The notes under the pieces are model-generated. The model searched no databases and had not been told where the DNA came from. It saw only the letters and a list, made by a program, of their open reading frames with translations. A stretch of DNA of 64,000 nucleotides from JANQOZ01 sp045106555 (GTDB taxonomy: Bacteria > Pseudomonadota > Gammaproteobacteria > Xanthomonadales > SZUA-38): the NCBI GenBank assembly GCA_045106555.1, contig JBGCET010000003.1:1-64000 (forward strand). The letters are read 5' to 3'. This document shows positions 36,601-45,282 of the stretch, one piece after another. Position numbers and translations under genes: made by a program. Numbering within the stretch: the stretch's first letter is position 1; every line of letters begins with the position of its first letter.

Positions 36601-39152
36601 GCTGCCGGCCTGGCCAGTTTCGCAGCGCCGGAGGGATTGATATTGACCCCCAGGGCATCGTCTACATTGCCGACAGCGGCAACCAGCGAATCCAGCGATT
36701 TACCCCGGAAGGATTTTTCGCCGGCGAAGCAGAATCAGAATGTGACGGCAGCTGTTTTGTGCTGGGCGACTTTGGCAGTCCCCGGGATGTATCGGTCAAT
36801 TCCAGTCGCTTTTATATTCTGGATCCAGCGACCAACCTGCTGCATATCTCTTTGTTAACGCCATTTACCAATCAGGGCAGTGATTTTGCTGAACTGGTCT
36901 ATCAATCCAACAATGATTTTGCCTGCCTAAGTCCCAACGACTGTGTGGATGAATTTGCCTTCAGCGTCAGCGATGGCGTTCGCGATCCCGACAGTGGCCG
37001 GCCAGTGCGCACGACGGCAGCGCCGGTTGAAGTGGCGGTCAGCCGCAACTTCCGCCCGCCGGTGGCAACGCCGGGAATTGCCGCGGTGGTGTTTGAAGAT
37101 CAGGAAACGCCGGTGCTGCTGGACGGGGCGGAACTGGACCCACTGGACGTGCTCAATTTCAACCTGGTTACGCCACCTGAACATGGTTCGGTGCTGGTGG
37201 TTGGTGATGAGGCCCGATACCTGTCAGACCCTAACTACGTTGGCCCGGACACCTTTACCTTCGCCGCGTTTGATGGGCTGACGGAGTCAGCGCCTGAAGC
37301 GGTGGCAATTACCGTTCTCAACGTGAACGATCAGCCGCTAGTCAGCCCATTGGATGATGCCCAGGTCGGGGCTGGCTTTGCCTTCACGCTGGAGCACGAT
37401 TTTGTTGACCCGGACTTAGATGATCTGCATGGCCTGACCATCAACTGGGGTGATGGCACCGTCTCGCCGGAGGGGTCCATCAATGCCATGGGCCAGCCTA
37501 CCGGTCCGATCCTGGAAGAGGGGGGCATTGGGCCTGGACGAATTAGCGCCAATCACGTTTACGCCAACCCTGGCAGTTACACCCTGGAGGTGTGTGTCAC
37601 TGATCAAATGACCGACGATGGGTCCGGTAAGCAGCCCACGGCTAACACCACCACCGGCTGCGCTGAGGCGAACGTGACCGCGATTAATGCGCTGGATCTT
37701 CAGCTGTCCAGTAACGGCGTTAGCAGTGCGCTGCCGGGCCAACTGGTCAGTTACGACCTGACGGTTCAAAACCTGGCGCCTGCCAGCGGTGGGCTGACCG
37801 CAACCGGGGTCGTGATGGAAATTGATCTGGCCAGTGAATTTGTTCCCTCCTCCGTTGCAGCCACCGGTTGTCAGCAACAAGGAATGAACTTCACCTGCTC
37901 AATACCCGATTTATCGCCCGGCGCTTCAGCGACCGTTTCTATCAGCGGACAGATTCCTGCGCTGGTTCCATTGGGCCTGCGGTTGCAAACGCAGGTGCAG
38001 GTGACGCAAAACGAAACCGATCAGACGCCGGACAACGCCCTGCTGCAGATTACCTCGGTGACACGACCGGCGGACTTTCAGGTGGGCGCCAGCACGCTTG
38101 CGCTATTGGACAAGGGTGACGTCAATCCGGGTGATGGCGTCTGTGCCAGCGAGGATGATGTTTGTACTTTGCGGGCTGCGCTGGAGGAAGCCAACGCCAG
38201 CCCGGGACAGCAAAGCATCGCCCTTGGCAGTGCAACCTATCTTCAGGACCAGCCCAGCTCGCTGCGGGTAAGCGAGAGCGTCACCCTGCTTGGCAACGGC
38301 GCCGACCGCTCAGTGATTCGATCCACGGCGGGCTTCGGGGTCATCGTTAGCAATCCTGGGGCAACCCTGCGTCTGGAGGATCTGACCGTGGCCGGCGAGG
38401 GGTCAGGTGTTGATGCCGGAGGAGACCTCGTCGCCCGCGGCGTGCGCTTCACGGCCAATCGTTCCGATGGAAGTTTTGGACCCGGGGCGTTAGTGCGAGG
38501 AAATGTCGACATTCGCAACTCCACCTTTGATGGCAACCAGACCACCGCGGACGGAGCGGCGTTGTTTAACCTGAGCGGCACCAGCTATCTTGAGAATGTG
38601 ACCGTGGTTGGCAATAGCGGTGGTGCGTTAGTGTTTAACAACGACGCCACCTTAGTGAACGTCACCATTACCGGCAATACCGGCGGCTGTTGTTGGGAGA
38701 CAATTTCTGCGGCCCTAAACAGCTATGGTGCAGATACCGTTGTCACGTTAGTCAATTCCGTATTGGCAGGAAATCAGCCCTCCCGGGCACCTGACGCAGG
38801 CCCCGAATCGCCGGCCAACTGTGCCACTTCTTCAGGCGGTACGATCGTGTCTCTGGGCAACAATCTACTGGGAAATCTCACGGGGTGCTCGCTGACACCT
38901 GTTACCAGCGATATCCTCGCTAACGATGCGGCACTGCAACCTACTGCGCGCAATCCGGCGGCGGTGCCCACGTTGAATCCTCAGCTTGGCTCCCAATTGC
39001 TGGATGGGGGAGACCCGGGCAGTTGCCCAGTCACTGACGCCAGAGGCGTTAGCCGGCCTCAGGACGGAAACGGCGACGGCAGCGCTGTGTGCGACATTGG
39101 CGCCGTTGAGCGCAAAACTGATGGGGTGTTCTCTTCCAGTTTTGAGAATTAA
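33639..39152 (+). CDS. Giant exported multidomain protein B, paralogue of the protein at 22188
   Basis: The start is the ATG at 33639, with AAGGA six bases upstream; a TTG at 33609 is less likely. The 1837-residue product has a signal peptide (IALLGWLTLYPVHCLWA) and follows protein A domain by domain: N-terminal region with matched cysteines, HYR-like (about 545), NHL-type (about 996-1034), cadherin-like (about 1143-1224), PKD-like, DUF11/CARDB-like, CSLREA motif (DGVCASEDDVCTLRAALEEANA region, about 1490-1520), beta-helix rungs and a choice-of-anchor Q-like end (LLDGG...CPVTDARG...CDIGAVE). It ends VFSSSFEN. Long stretches are near-identical to A (for example RNFRPP, QRFTPxGFFAG, SECDG). The shared upstream element suggests co-regulation. 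The function is unknown; adhesion or glycan binding are plausible. Confidence 0.9.
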   Translation: MRLRQIALLGWLTLYPVHCLWAQTPPGTEPLTQISGLESLLSGQKSSERARFTSQTLQNLPYRRGRLQLNEPLRLEFAEPIDRFALELEDPAQDSVYSLTALRGEHVLGTQQFYLSSSQLPDVISAPDGVLGLVAQEPFDRVEIREIHGRSGADPEYVKALYSGRPAAKGGSNVGAIACQAPLGVAYNIAFGIALVSIEPISQFAAATAAYTANLGLKFCKTVIEPPADLERRIAPTECTSSFAQPHMVSEYENALGVPLEYEYNWGQLGTPFVYHHNTEVSVTLAYDAPKPPSVGTLSLSALLSDFSLDGTDQIYQQCRKDGSVRLSQVESGVGPSYECPYVADRVLEIPVGRNTIVWQANAKMGLPDLISFPRPGVPPGAKVPFYKIILKRIAKETIQGVTDFFLGGWRFGNVSTAFQTVTIFDERPPQIVPQPQSQTRITATLVNGQIQVQIEADEPGGVSRRRYEDILKRMYQVSDPCGRPTTFRASYPTDGLRSFWPVSTQAQNQSFEITWTATDPGPNLNGVANQTAVTMQVEVVDIRPPTIVPPPDIVEVTQGQVTALGQPLVFDFVDLSPSISNNANLPLGQGLTEVTWTVTDASGNTTSAIQVVNVKSSNAEPSALAQVAGNRFDAVSFEPTTLRLSGSDPDGDPLRFFVEDYPDNGFFVAPLYPYFVEDFRVERSASEAELAAICDGGDQIFQIKFPSEPVHLAVTDDGTTFVADRGHVDCSTLANNGSHNLEARLAIFPPGFDPDGAQEPAARQLGGNAVRDLVVDSFNELIVVTSNSSGGNAFVRTLDFALNEVQNYRMTNMIDRTTGRCETFGSNNFCEITQARSAVVDANGVLYVMDFTGRIYAFQAPASSSSPVEFIDYLSDDVTSSATTRVSPGKLALDGDGFVYATRNNRVYKYSPSFVDANGLVQPGAPVGWLGRCDTDLAPGDEAVCDVANQRSLGFSCTDATCGVDEDIPQAERDFCGYTFSNDGNFGCRPGQFRSAGGIDIDPQGIVYIADSGNQRIQRFTPEGFFAGEAESECDGSCFVLGDFGSPRDVSVNSSRFYILDPATNLLHISLLTPFTNQGSDFAELVYQSNNDFACLSPNDCVDEFAFSVSDGVRDPDSGRPVRTTAAPVEVAVSRNFRPPVATPGIAAVVFEDQETPVLLDGAELDPLDVLNFNLVTPPEHGSVLVVGDEARYLSDPNYVGPDTFTFAAFDGLTESAPEAVAITVLNVNDQPLVSPLDDAQVGAGFAFTLEHDFVDPDLDDLHGLTINWGDGTVSPEGSINAMGQPTGPILEEGGIGPGRISANHVYANPGSYTLEVCVTDQMTDDGSGKQPTANTTTGCAEANVTAINALDLQLSSNGVSSALPGQLVSYDLTVQNLAPASGGLTATGVVMEIDLASEFVPSSVAATGCQQQGMNFTCSIPDLSPGASATVSISGQIPALVPLGLRLQTQVQVTQNETDQTPDNALLQITSVTRPADFQVGASTLALLDKGDVNPGDGVCASEDDVCTLRAALEEANASPGQQSIALGSATYLQDQPSSLRVSESVTLLGNGADRSVIRSTAGFGVIVSNPGATLRLEDLTVAGEGSGVDAGGDLVARGVRFTANRSDGSFGPGALVRGNVDIRNSTFDGNQTTADGAALFNLSGTSYLENVTVVGNSGGALVFNNDATLVNVTITGNTGGCCWETISAALNSYGADTVVTLVNSVLAGNQPSRAPDAGPESPANCATSSGGTIVSLGNNLLGNLTGCSLTPVTSDILANDAALQPTARNPAAVPTLNPQLGSQLLDGGDPGSCPVTDARGVSRPQDGNGDGSAVCDIGAVERKTDGVFSSSFEN

Positions 39153-39181
39153 GTAGGCGCCCGAGAAGCGACTGGCGCGGG

Positions 39182-40531
39182 TCAGATGCTTCCATCGGCT
39201 CGTTTCCGCTGCCAGCGGTCATCCAGCTGGACGGCCGGTCTTTCGCTGGCGTCAATAACGCCCTCCGCCCGATCGCTGACGACCTGGTTTCGACCCGAGT
39301 CCTTGGCGTAATACAAGGCGCGGTCGGCTTTCTCTAGCAGCAGTTTTGCGTTGGACGATGGGTCGGGGCGAGTCACGCTCACGCCAGCGCTCATAGTGAG
39401 GTGAGGGGCGACGGCGGAATACTCATGAACAATGTTTGCCTCGGCAATGGTGTTAACCAGTGATCGGGCGTGCTCCAGCGCAACAAACAGCGAAGTATGG
39501 GGCAGCAAAACCACAAATTCTTCGCCGCCATAGCGCGCAACACATGCATCAAGACCGGCGTTGGCCTGCAGTATCTGGGCGACGTTCACCAGGCACTGAT
39601 CCCCTGCTTGGTGGCCATAGTTGTCGTTGTAGGGCTTGAAGTAATCGATATCCATGAGGATCAGCGCGACCTCCTGGCCACTGCGCAGACCCCGGGTCCA
39701 GGCCCGGTCCAGAGCTGTTTCAAAGCAGCGTCGATTGGCAATATGGGTCAGCGCGTCCGTGGTACTGAGCCGTTCCAGCTCAGAGGCAAATTCCTTGATT
39801 CGCTCTTGCTCGCTGACCAGCGTGCTGTTGGTCTGGCCCAGTTCGGCAATTTTCTTATGCAGGCTGCGATTGAGATCGCTGACTTCCTGATTACGGTGTT
39901 CCAAGTCGGCGGCCAGGTCGCGATTGGCCAGGAAAAGGTCAACCGCCTGGACAAAAAACACATAGAATTTTTTTGAGCAGGCCAGGAGAAACCCATACCA
40001 GGTCAACGCCAAAATGCTGGCGATAACCATGGGCTCCGGCCGGACCAGCAGACAGACCACTACCGGCAGGCACATGGCCGAAGAAAATAACTGAAACGTT
40101 CTCTGGCGAAAGGAGTAGGCGGTTACCCCTCCGCTGACCAAAGCAGTCATGATGATTACTACAACAACCACCTGTTGAACATTTCCAATCACCACCAGAT
40201 AGCCCAATAAAGTGCCCCACATGGAGCCGATGGTCGATTGCATCAGGTCCAGTCGACGATGCCACAGCGGAAGCGCAGAAGAAGAGCGCTGTTCATTCTG
40301 AGAATACAGGTGGATCACGTGTAAGCGATAGTAAACGACCGCCGAGTACGCGATGCCCCATACGGTCAGTACGACCCAAGGCACATTTCCCCAAAACCCC
40401 CAGCACACAATGGCCAGACACACATAACCGCCAGCGCTCGCATTGAAGTTTTGTGAAAACAACAGCTCAAGCGCCCTCCAGCGAAGGATTTCCTCACTGG
40501 CTTGTGGGCGAGATTGCGGTGTTTTTGTCAT
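39182..40531 (-). CDS. Membrane-anchored diguanylate cyclase (GGEEF)
   Basis: The 449-residue protein is read from the ATG at 40531 (MTKTPQSRPQ); an ATG at 40570 is an alternative and no ribosome-binding site decides. About six hydrophobic segments fill residues 30-190 (VCLAIVCWGFWGNVPWVVLTVWG, VVVIIMTALVSGGV, PVVVCLL). A coiled coil follows (NRDLAADLEHRNQEVSDL), then a GGDEF domain with DALTHIANRRCFE, DIDYFKPYND and the active-site loop RYGGEEFVVLL. No RxxD inhibitory site precedes the loop, so product feedback is probably absent. It makes c-di-GMP at the inner membrane. It is divergent from the S9 peptidase at 40755; the 220-base gap shows no further gene. Confidence 0.92.
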   Translation of the reverse strand: MTKTPQSRPQASEEILRWRALELLFSQNFNASAGGYVCLAIVCWGFWGNVPWVVLTVWGIAYSAVVYYRLHVIHLYSQNEQRSSSALPLWHRRLDLMQSTIGSMWGTLLGYLVVIGNVQQVVVVVIIMTALVSGGVTAYSFRQRTFQLFSSAMCLPVVVCLLVRPEPMVIASILALTWYGFLLACSKKFYVFFVQAVDLFLANRDLAADLEHRNQEVSDLNRSLHKKIAELGQTNSTLVSEQERIKEFASELERLSTTDALTHIANRRCFETALDRAWTRGLRSGQEVALILMDIDYFKPYNDNYGHQAGDQCLVNVAQILQANAGLDACVARYGGEEFVVLLPHTSLFVALEHARSLVNTIAEANIVHEYSAVAPHLTMSAGVSVTRPDPSSNAKLLLEKADRALYYAKDSGRNQVVSDRAEGVIDASERPAVQLDDRWQRKRADGSI

Positions 40532-40754
40532 GGGTCCGGGTTTCGTGCTCGATCGTGCCGCAACGCTCATCAATCAGGCGGGCAAAGCGGCGGCATGCCG
40601 ACCCGTAGAGAAGTTATCGGCGTATTCGTGCAATGGCTTTAGTGGATCTTTTTACCCTTGTCCCCATTTCCCTTATGATGCGGGTCCACTCGGGCTTCGC
40701 ACAATCGTTCCGCCTACCGTTCGCCCGTAACCTGACATTAGGAAACTGTCGCTG

Positions 40755-42965
40755 ATGAAAACGTCCCAAGCGTTATCTGTCATTCTGATTGGCTTTTTTC
40801 TTGCCGCCTGCACCGATGAGCGATCGTCATCAGCGGTTGAGATCAGCGGTGATGAAAAGCTCTCTGACGTGTTGAACTATCCAGCAACCTCCACCGTGGA
40901 TCAGGTGGATCTTTACCACGAAAAATCGGTGGAAGATCCGTACCGGTGGTTGGAGCAGGACGTCAGAGAATCCAATGAGGTTGCCCAGTGGGTTGAGCAG
41001 CAAAACGCCGTGACCTTTGGCTATCTGGATGGTCTTGAGCAGCGTGGCCCCATTGCTACGCGCTTGAAACAGCTCTGGGATTATGAGCGCTTCGGTAACC
41101 CAATCATGAAAGCAGGTCGTTATTTCTACAGCTACAACGATGGTTTGAGTAATCAAAGTCGCATCCTGATCCAGGACGGGCTGGATGGTAAGCCGCGGGT
41201 GCTGGTAGATCCGGTGTCCTGGTCCGAAGACGGTACGGTGGCGCTGGCAGATTGGCAGGTCAGTCCGGACGGCCGATTTATGGCCATGGCTGTTCAAGAT
41301 GGCGGGTCCGACTGGCGAACCTTGAAAGTACTGGATGTGGAAACCGGTGACACGTTAAGCGATGAAGTTAGTTGGGCAAAATTTACCCCGATGTCGTGGA
41401 ATGGTCAGAGCAGCGGCTTTTACTATTCTCGCTATCCGGAGCCGGACGCTGACGGTGCGTTTCAAGATTTGAACTTGAACCAAAAAGTCTATTTTCATCA
41501 GATCGGAACTCACCAAGATACGGACGAGCTGGTTTATGAGAATCCAGAGAATCCTGCCTGGGGCTTCTTCTCCTCCGTGACCGAAGATGGCCGCTATCTG
41601 GTGATCACGATCTGGCAGGGCACCGATTCCCGTTTTCAAATCGCCTGGCAGGACCTGACCCAGGCCGGCAGCCAACCGCAAATGCTGATCGAGGGGTTTG
41701 ATTACGACTATTCACTGGTCGGCAATATCGGCACTCAGCTGATTTTTCGAACGGATCGTGATGCCCCTAATGGACGTTTAATTGCGATTGATGTGGCAAA
41801 TCCGCAGGAACAAAAGCCCTTGGTCGCTGAGCGTGAGCAGGTGCTGCAGGGCGCGGCGCTGATCGGCGGCCAGATTGTGGCAGCCTATTTGAAAGATGCG
41901 CGCTCAGAGATTCGTATTCACGGTTTAGACGGCGTCTTCCAGCGGGAACTGGGATTACCCGGCATTGGATCGGCCAGCGGCTTTAGCGGCACTCCTGATA
42001 ACCCGGAAACTTTCTACAAGTACTCCAGCTACAACCTGCCGCCCACGATCTACCGTTACGATGTGAACACTGGGCAGCAACAGGAGTTTCGCCGAGTAAA
42101 CGTGGATTTTGCACCGGAAGATTATGTGGTTCGGCAGGTGTTTTTCAGCTCCAAAGACGGCACCCGTGTACCGATGTTTATCAGTCATCGAAAAGACCTT
42201 GAGCCGGGCGGTCAGCATCCGACCATGTTGTATGGCTATGGCGGGTTTAACTCGTCTCAGCGCCCCGTGTTTTCGGTCACTCGACTGGCCTGGATGGAAA
42301 TGGGCGGTGTGTATGCCGTGGCCAATCTTCGCGGCGGCGGCGAATACGGCAAGGCCTGGCACAAGGCCGGCACCAAACTGAATAAACAAAACGTTTTTGA
42401 TGATTTCATTGCCGCTGCGCAGTACCTGATCAATGAACGCTGGACAACGGCCGATCAACTGGCGGTGTTTGGTGGTAGCAATGGAGGATTGTTGGTCGGT
42501 GCGGTGGTCAATCAGCGCCCAGACCTGTTTGCCGCTGCTGTGCCGGCAGTGGGAGTGATGGATATGCTCAGGTTTCATCAATTTACCGCTGGCCGATTCT
42601 GGGTTGACGACTATGGCTCGTCGGAAAACCCTGAAGAATTTGAGGCGCTGCTTGCCTATTCGCCGTATCACAATATTCGTCAAGGACTGGACTACCCGGC
42701 CATCATGGTCACCACGGCAGATACCGATGACCGTGTAGTGCCGGGACACAGCTTTAAATACGCCGCTGCCATGCAGGCGGCAAATCCGGATGGAAAGCCT
42801 GTCATCATCAGAATTGAGACCCGGGCGGGCCATGGAGCGGGCAAGCCAACGGACAAAACGATCGCCGAGTATGCCGATCGATGGGGTTTTCTAGCTGAGC
42901 ATCTCAATCTGAAGCTGCCGGAGGGTTACGGCTCGGACAGTACGCCTTCCATGACCCCTCCTTAG
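40755..42965 (+). CDS. Prolyl oligopeptidase-family (S9A) lipoprotein
   Basis: The 736-residue protein has a lipoprotein signal (VILIGFFLAAC, lipobox LAAC). The N-terminal 'DPYRWLEQDVRESNEVAQWVEQQN' is the S9A signature. A seven-bladed propeller spans about residues 130-460. The catalytic domain contains the nucleophile S575 in GGSNGGLLVG, the acid in ADTDDRVVPGHS (about 656-659) and H693 in RAGHGAGKPT. All three catalytic residues are present. Family enzymes cut short proline-containing peptides; this one would act in the periplasm. It is followed 128 bases later by a second S9 lipoprotein of a different subfamily, so the two may work together on peptide uptake. Confidence 0.93.
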   Translation: MKTSQALSVILIGFFLAACTDERSSSAVEISGDEKLSDVLNYPATSTVDQVDLYHEKSVEDPYRWLEQDVRESNEVAQWVEQQNAVTFGYLDGLEQRGPIATRLKQLWDYERFGNPIMKAGRYFYSYNDGLSNQSRILIQDGLDGKPRVLVDPVSWSEDGTVALADWQVSPDGRFMAMAVQDGGSDWRTLKVLDVETGDTLSDEVSWAKFTPMSWNGQSSGFYYSRYPEPDADGAFQDLNLNQKVYFHQIGTHQDTDELVYENPENPAWGFFSSVTEDGRYLVITIWQGTDSRFQIAWQDLTQAGSQPQMLIEGFDYDYSLVGNIGTQLIFRTDRDAPNGRLIAIDVANPQEQKPLVAEREQVLQGAALIGGQIVAAYLKDARSEIRIHGLDGVFQRELGLPGIGSASGFSGTPDNPETFYKYSSYNLPPTIYRYDVNTGQQQEFRRVNVDFAPEDYVVRQVFFSSKDGTRVPMFISHRKDLEPGGQHPTMLYGYGGFNSSQRPVFSVTRLAWMEMGGVYAVANLRGGGEYGKAWHKAGTKLNKQNVFDDFIAAAQYLINERWTTADQLAVFGGSNGGLLVGAVVNQRPDLFAAAVPAVGVMDMLRFHQFTAGRFWVDDYGSSENPEEFEALLAYSPYHNIRQGLDYPAIMVTTADTDDRVVPGHSFKYAAAMQAANPDGKPVIIRIETRAGHGAGKPTDKTIAEYADRWGFLAEHLNLKLPEGYGSDSTPSMTPP

Positions 42966-43093
42966 CACGCAACAAGAGCCCAGTGCGGCAAGGTTGCCAA
43001 AACAGGGCAACTCGAATAACCCTGCCGTTTGTCACTTGCAACCCCAGGCGGTGAACTTTAGGGTTCGCCCCTTGTGCAAACTGAGAATTCATC

Positions 43094-45220
43094 ATGTTCA
43101 GAACTGCTGCTTGTCTATCTGCGCTAACCCTTTTTCTGGCGGCTTGCGGCGATTCCTCGACGCCTGCAGACGTTAAGGCCCCTGAATCGGCCAGCACCGA
43201 GTTGGTGCCTGCTCAGGCGAGCGCGCCGGCGAACGCAACGTTAACGGCAACCCTTATCGAACGCCATAGAATCTTCGGCAATCCTACGCGGACCCAGGGT
43301 CGAATCAGCCCCGATGGCAGTTATGTCAGCTGGCTTGCGCCAGTGAACAACGTTATGAACGTATGGGTTGCGCCGTCTGACGATATGGCCGCGGCCAGGG
43401 CAATTACCCAAGACACGGTGCGCGGAATTAACAACCATCAGTGGTCACCTGACTCCAGTTTTGTCTACTACCAGCAAGACACTGGTGGTAACGAGAATTT
43501 CCACGTCTATGCCTCCAACGTTTCCACCGGCGAGGTGAAGAACCTCACGCCGTTTGACGAAGGCATCAGGGCCGGCATCCAGGCCATCTCCAGCGACCGA
43601 CCTGGGGAATTGTTGATAGCCGCTAACGCGCGCAACCCCCAATTGTTTGACCTGTATCGAGTCACTGTGGCCACCGGCGAGCGTGAAATGGTGGCAGAAA
43701 ACCCAGGTTACGGTGCCTGGTTAGTCGACAACACGCTGACCCCGCGCTTTGGCATGCAGCAGACTCCCGGTGGCGGTGCCGACTTTGTCGACATGGAAGG
43801 TAATCGCCTGTTCAGCGTTCCTGCGGAAGACTTTCTGACCACCAACGCCTTTGGCTTTGATGCCGGCAACGAATTTATCTACGCCGTCGACAGCCGTGGC
43901 CGCGACAAAGCGGCGCTGGTAAAGATGAGCGCCGCCGACGGCTCGGTTGAGGTGCTGGCTGAGAGTGATCAGGCCGACATCAGCGATGTGTTGCTCCACC
44001 CAACGACCTATCAGCCTCTGGCCTACGGTGTGGACTACCTGAAAAATGAGTGGACTGCGCTGACCGATGAGGCGGCCAAAGATCTGGCGTTTCTGGATGA
44101 CCAGCTTGCTGGCGAATTTAGCATTACCGCCGCCACTGACGATCTGAAACGGATGGTGGTTTATGCCGAGTCGGCTCAGGCCCCGGGGGCCTACTTCATG
44201 TATGACCGGGAGGCGGGGACGTTAGCCGAAATGTTCTCCACGCGGCCAGAGTTGGCCAACGCGCCGCTACAGCCCATGTATCCTCAGGAAATTCTGTCTC
44301 GCGATGGCAAGACGCTGGTGTCGTACCTCACACTGCCGCCGGGGACTGACAATGACGGCGACGGACGACCCCAGTCCCCGCTACCGATGGTGTTAGACGT
44401 CCACGGCGGCCCTTGGACCAGGGACGACTATGGTTATAGTTCCTGGCACCAGTGGCTCGCCAATCGAGGCTATGCGGTGTTGTCGGTCAACTACCGGGGG
44501 TCCACAGGTTTCGGCAAAGAATTTGTCAACGCGGCGGTGGGTGAGTTCGCCGGCAAGATGCATGATGACCTGATCGATGGGGTGAACTGGGCGGTCAGCC
44601 AGGGCATTGCCCAGAAAGACAAAGTGGCCATCGCTGGGGGATCCTACGGCGGATACGCTACATTGATTGGCGTGTCATTTACACCCGATGCATTTGCCTG
44701 TGGGGTGGATATTGTCGGGCCCTCCAGTCTCGTCACATTGATCGAGAGTTTTCCCGATTACTGGAAGCCATTTTTAGAAGGCACCTGGTTTAAATATGTG
44801 GGCGACCCGGAAGACCCGGACGAGCGCGCCGACATGTACAACCGTTCAGCGATCAGCAAAGTGGGCGATATTAGCGTGCCGCTGCTGATTGGCCAGGGCC
44901 AGAACGATCCACGAGTCACCAAGCAAGAAAGTGATCGGCTGGTGGCGGCGATGGATGAAAAAGATTTACCCGTGACTTACGTTAATTTCCCTGACGAAGG
45001 GCATGGATTTGCTCGACCGGAAAACCGTCTGGCTTTCTATTCAGTGATGGAAGGATTCCTGTCCCGCTGCCTGGGCGGCAGAGCCCAGCCGATCGGTGAA
45101 GCTTTTGCGGGTTCCAGCGTGGAGGTTCTGCACGGTGACCAGTATGTTGACGGGTTAGCCAATGCGGTTGCCAGCCATAAAGAAAAGGCCGGCTCTAGCG
45201 CTACGGAAGGGCAACCCTAA
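43094..45220 (+). CDS. Dipeptidyl-peptidase/acylaminoacyl-peptidase-like (S9) lipoprotein
   Basis: This 708-residue protein carries a lipoprotein signal (ALTLFLAAC). Its beta-propeller half (GRISPDGSYVSWL and similar blades) is followed by a hydrolase domain with VHGGPWTRDDYGY, the nucleophile S517 in GGSYGGYA, D605 in GQGQNDPRV and H637 in DEGHGFARP. This order and the GGSYGGYA motif fit S9C acylaminoacyl or dipeptidyl peptidases rather than S9A. The Ser, Asp and His are all present. An extra 'DNDGDGRPQSPLP' insertion precedes the catalytic half. It is a probable outer-membrane or periplasmic exopeptidase. It follows the S9A gene and ends near a hairpin terminator. Confidence 0.93.
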   Translation: MFRTAACLSALTLFLAACGDSSTPADVKAPESASTELVPAQASAPANATLTATLIERHRIFGNPTRTQGRISPDGSYVSWLAPVNNVMNVWVAPSDDMAAARAITQDTVRGINNHQWSPDSSFVYYQQDTGGNENFHVYASNVSTGEVKNLTPFDEGIRAGIQAISSDRPGELLIAANARNPQLFDLYRVTVATGEREMVAENPGYGAWLVDNTLTPRFGMQQTPGGGADFVDMEGNRLFSVPAEDFLTTNAFGFDAGNEFIYAVDSRGRDKAALVKMSAADGSVEVLAESDQADISDVLLHPTTYQPLAYGVDYLKNEWTALTDEAAKDLAFLDDQLAGEFSITAATDDLKRMVVYAESAQAPGAYFMYDREAGTLAEMFSTRPELANAPLQPMYPQEILSRDGKTLVSYLTLPPGTDNDGDGRPQSPLPMVLDVHGGPWTRDDYGYSSWHQWLANRGYAVLSVNYRGSTGFGKEFVNAAVGEFAGKMHDDLIDGVNWAVSQGIAQKDKVAIAGGSYGGYATLIGVSFTPDAFACGVDIVGPSSLVTLIESFPDYWKPFLEGTWFKYVGDPEDPDERADMYNRSAISKVGDISVPLLIGQGQNDPRVTKQESDRLVAAMDEKDLPVTYVNFPDEGHGFARPENRLAFYSVMEGFLSRCLGGRAQPIGEAFAGSSVEVLHGDQYVDGLANAVASHKEKAGSSATEGQP

Positions 45221-45230
45221 AATTCAGTCG

Positions 45231-45262
45231 ACCCGCTGCCCCGGCGGCGGCGGGTTGCTTTT
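45231..45262. terminator. Hairpin terminator between convergent genes
   Basis: ACCCGCTGCC (45231-45240) pairs with GGCGGCGGGT (45246-45255), ten pairs with one G-T wobble and a five-base loop, followed by a short T run at 45259-45262. It lies between the end of the S9 peptidase (+) and the end of the sugar dehydrogenase (-). Confidence 0.6.
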
Positions 45263-45282
45263 ACTGCTTGAGTGTTAGGGGC

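Noticed and set aside
41955..42833. Minus-strand open frame of 292 codons inside the S9A peptidase.
   Set aside because: It is antisense to the catalytic domain, with no recognisable motif or ribosome-binding site.
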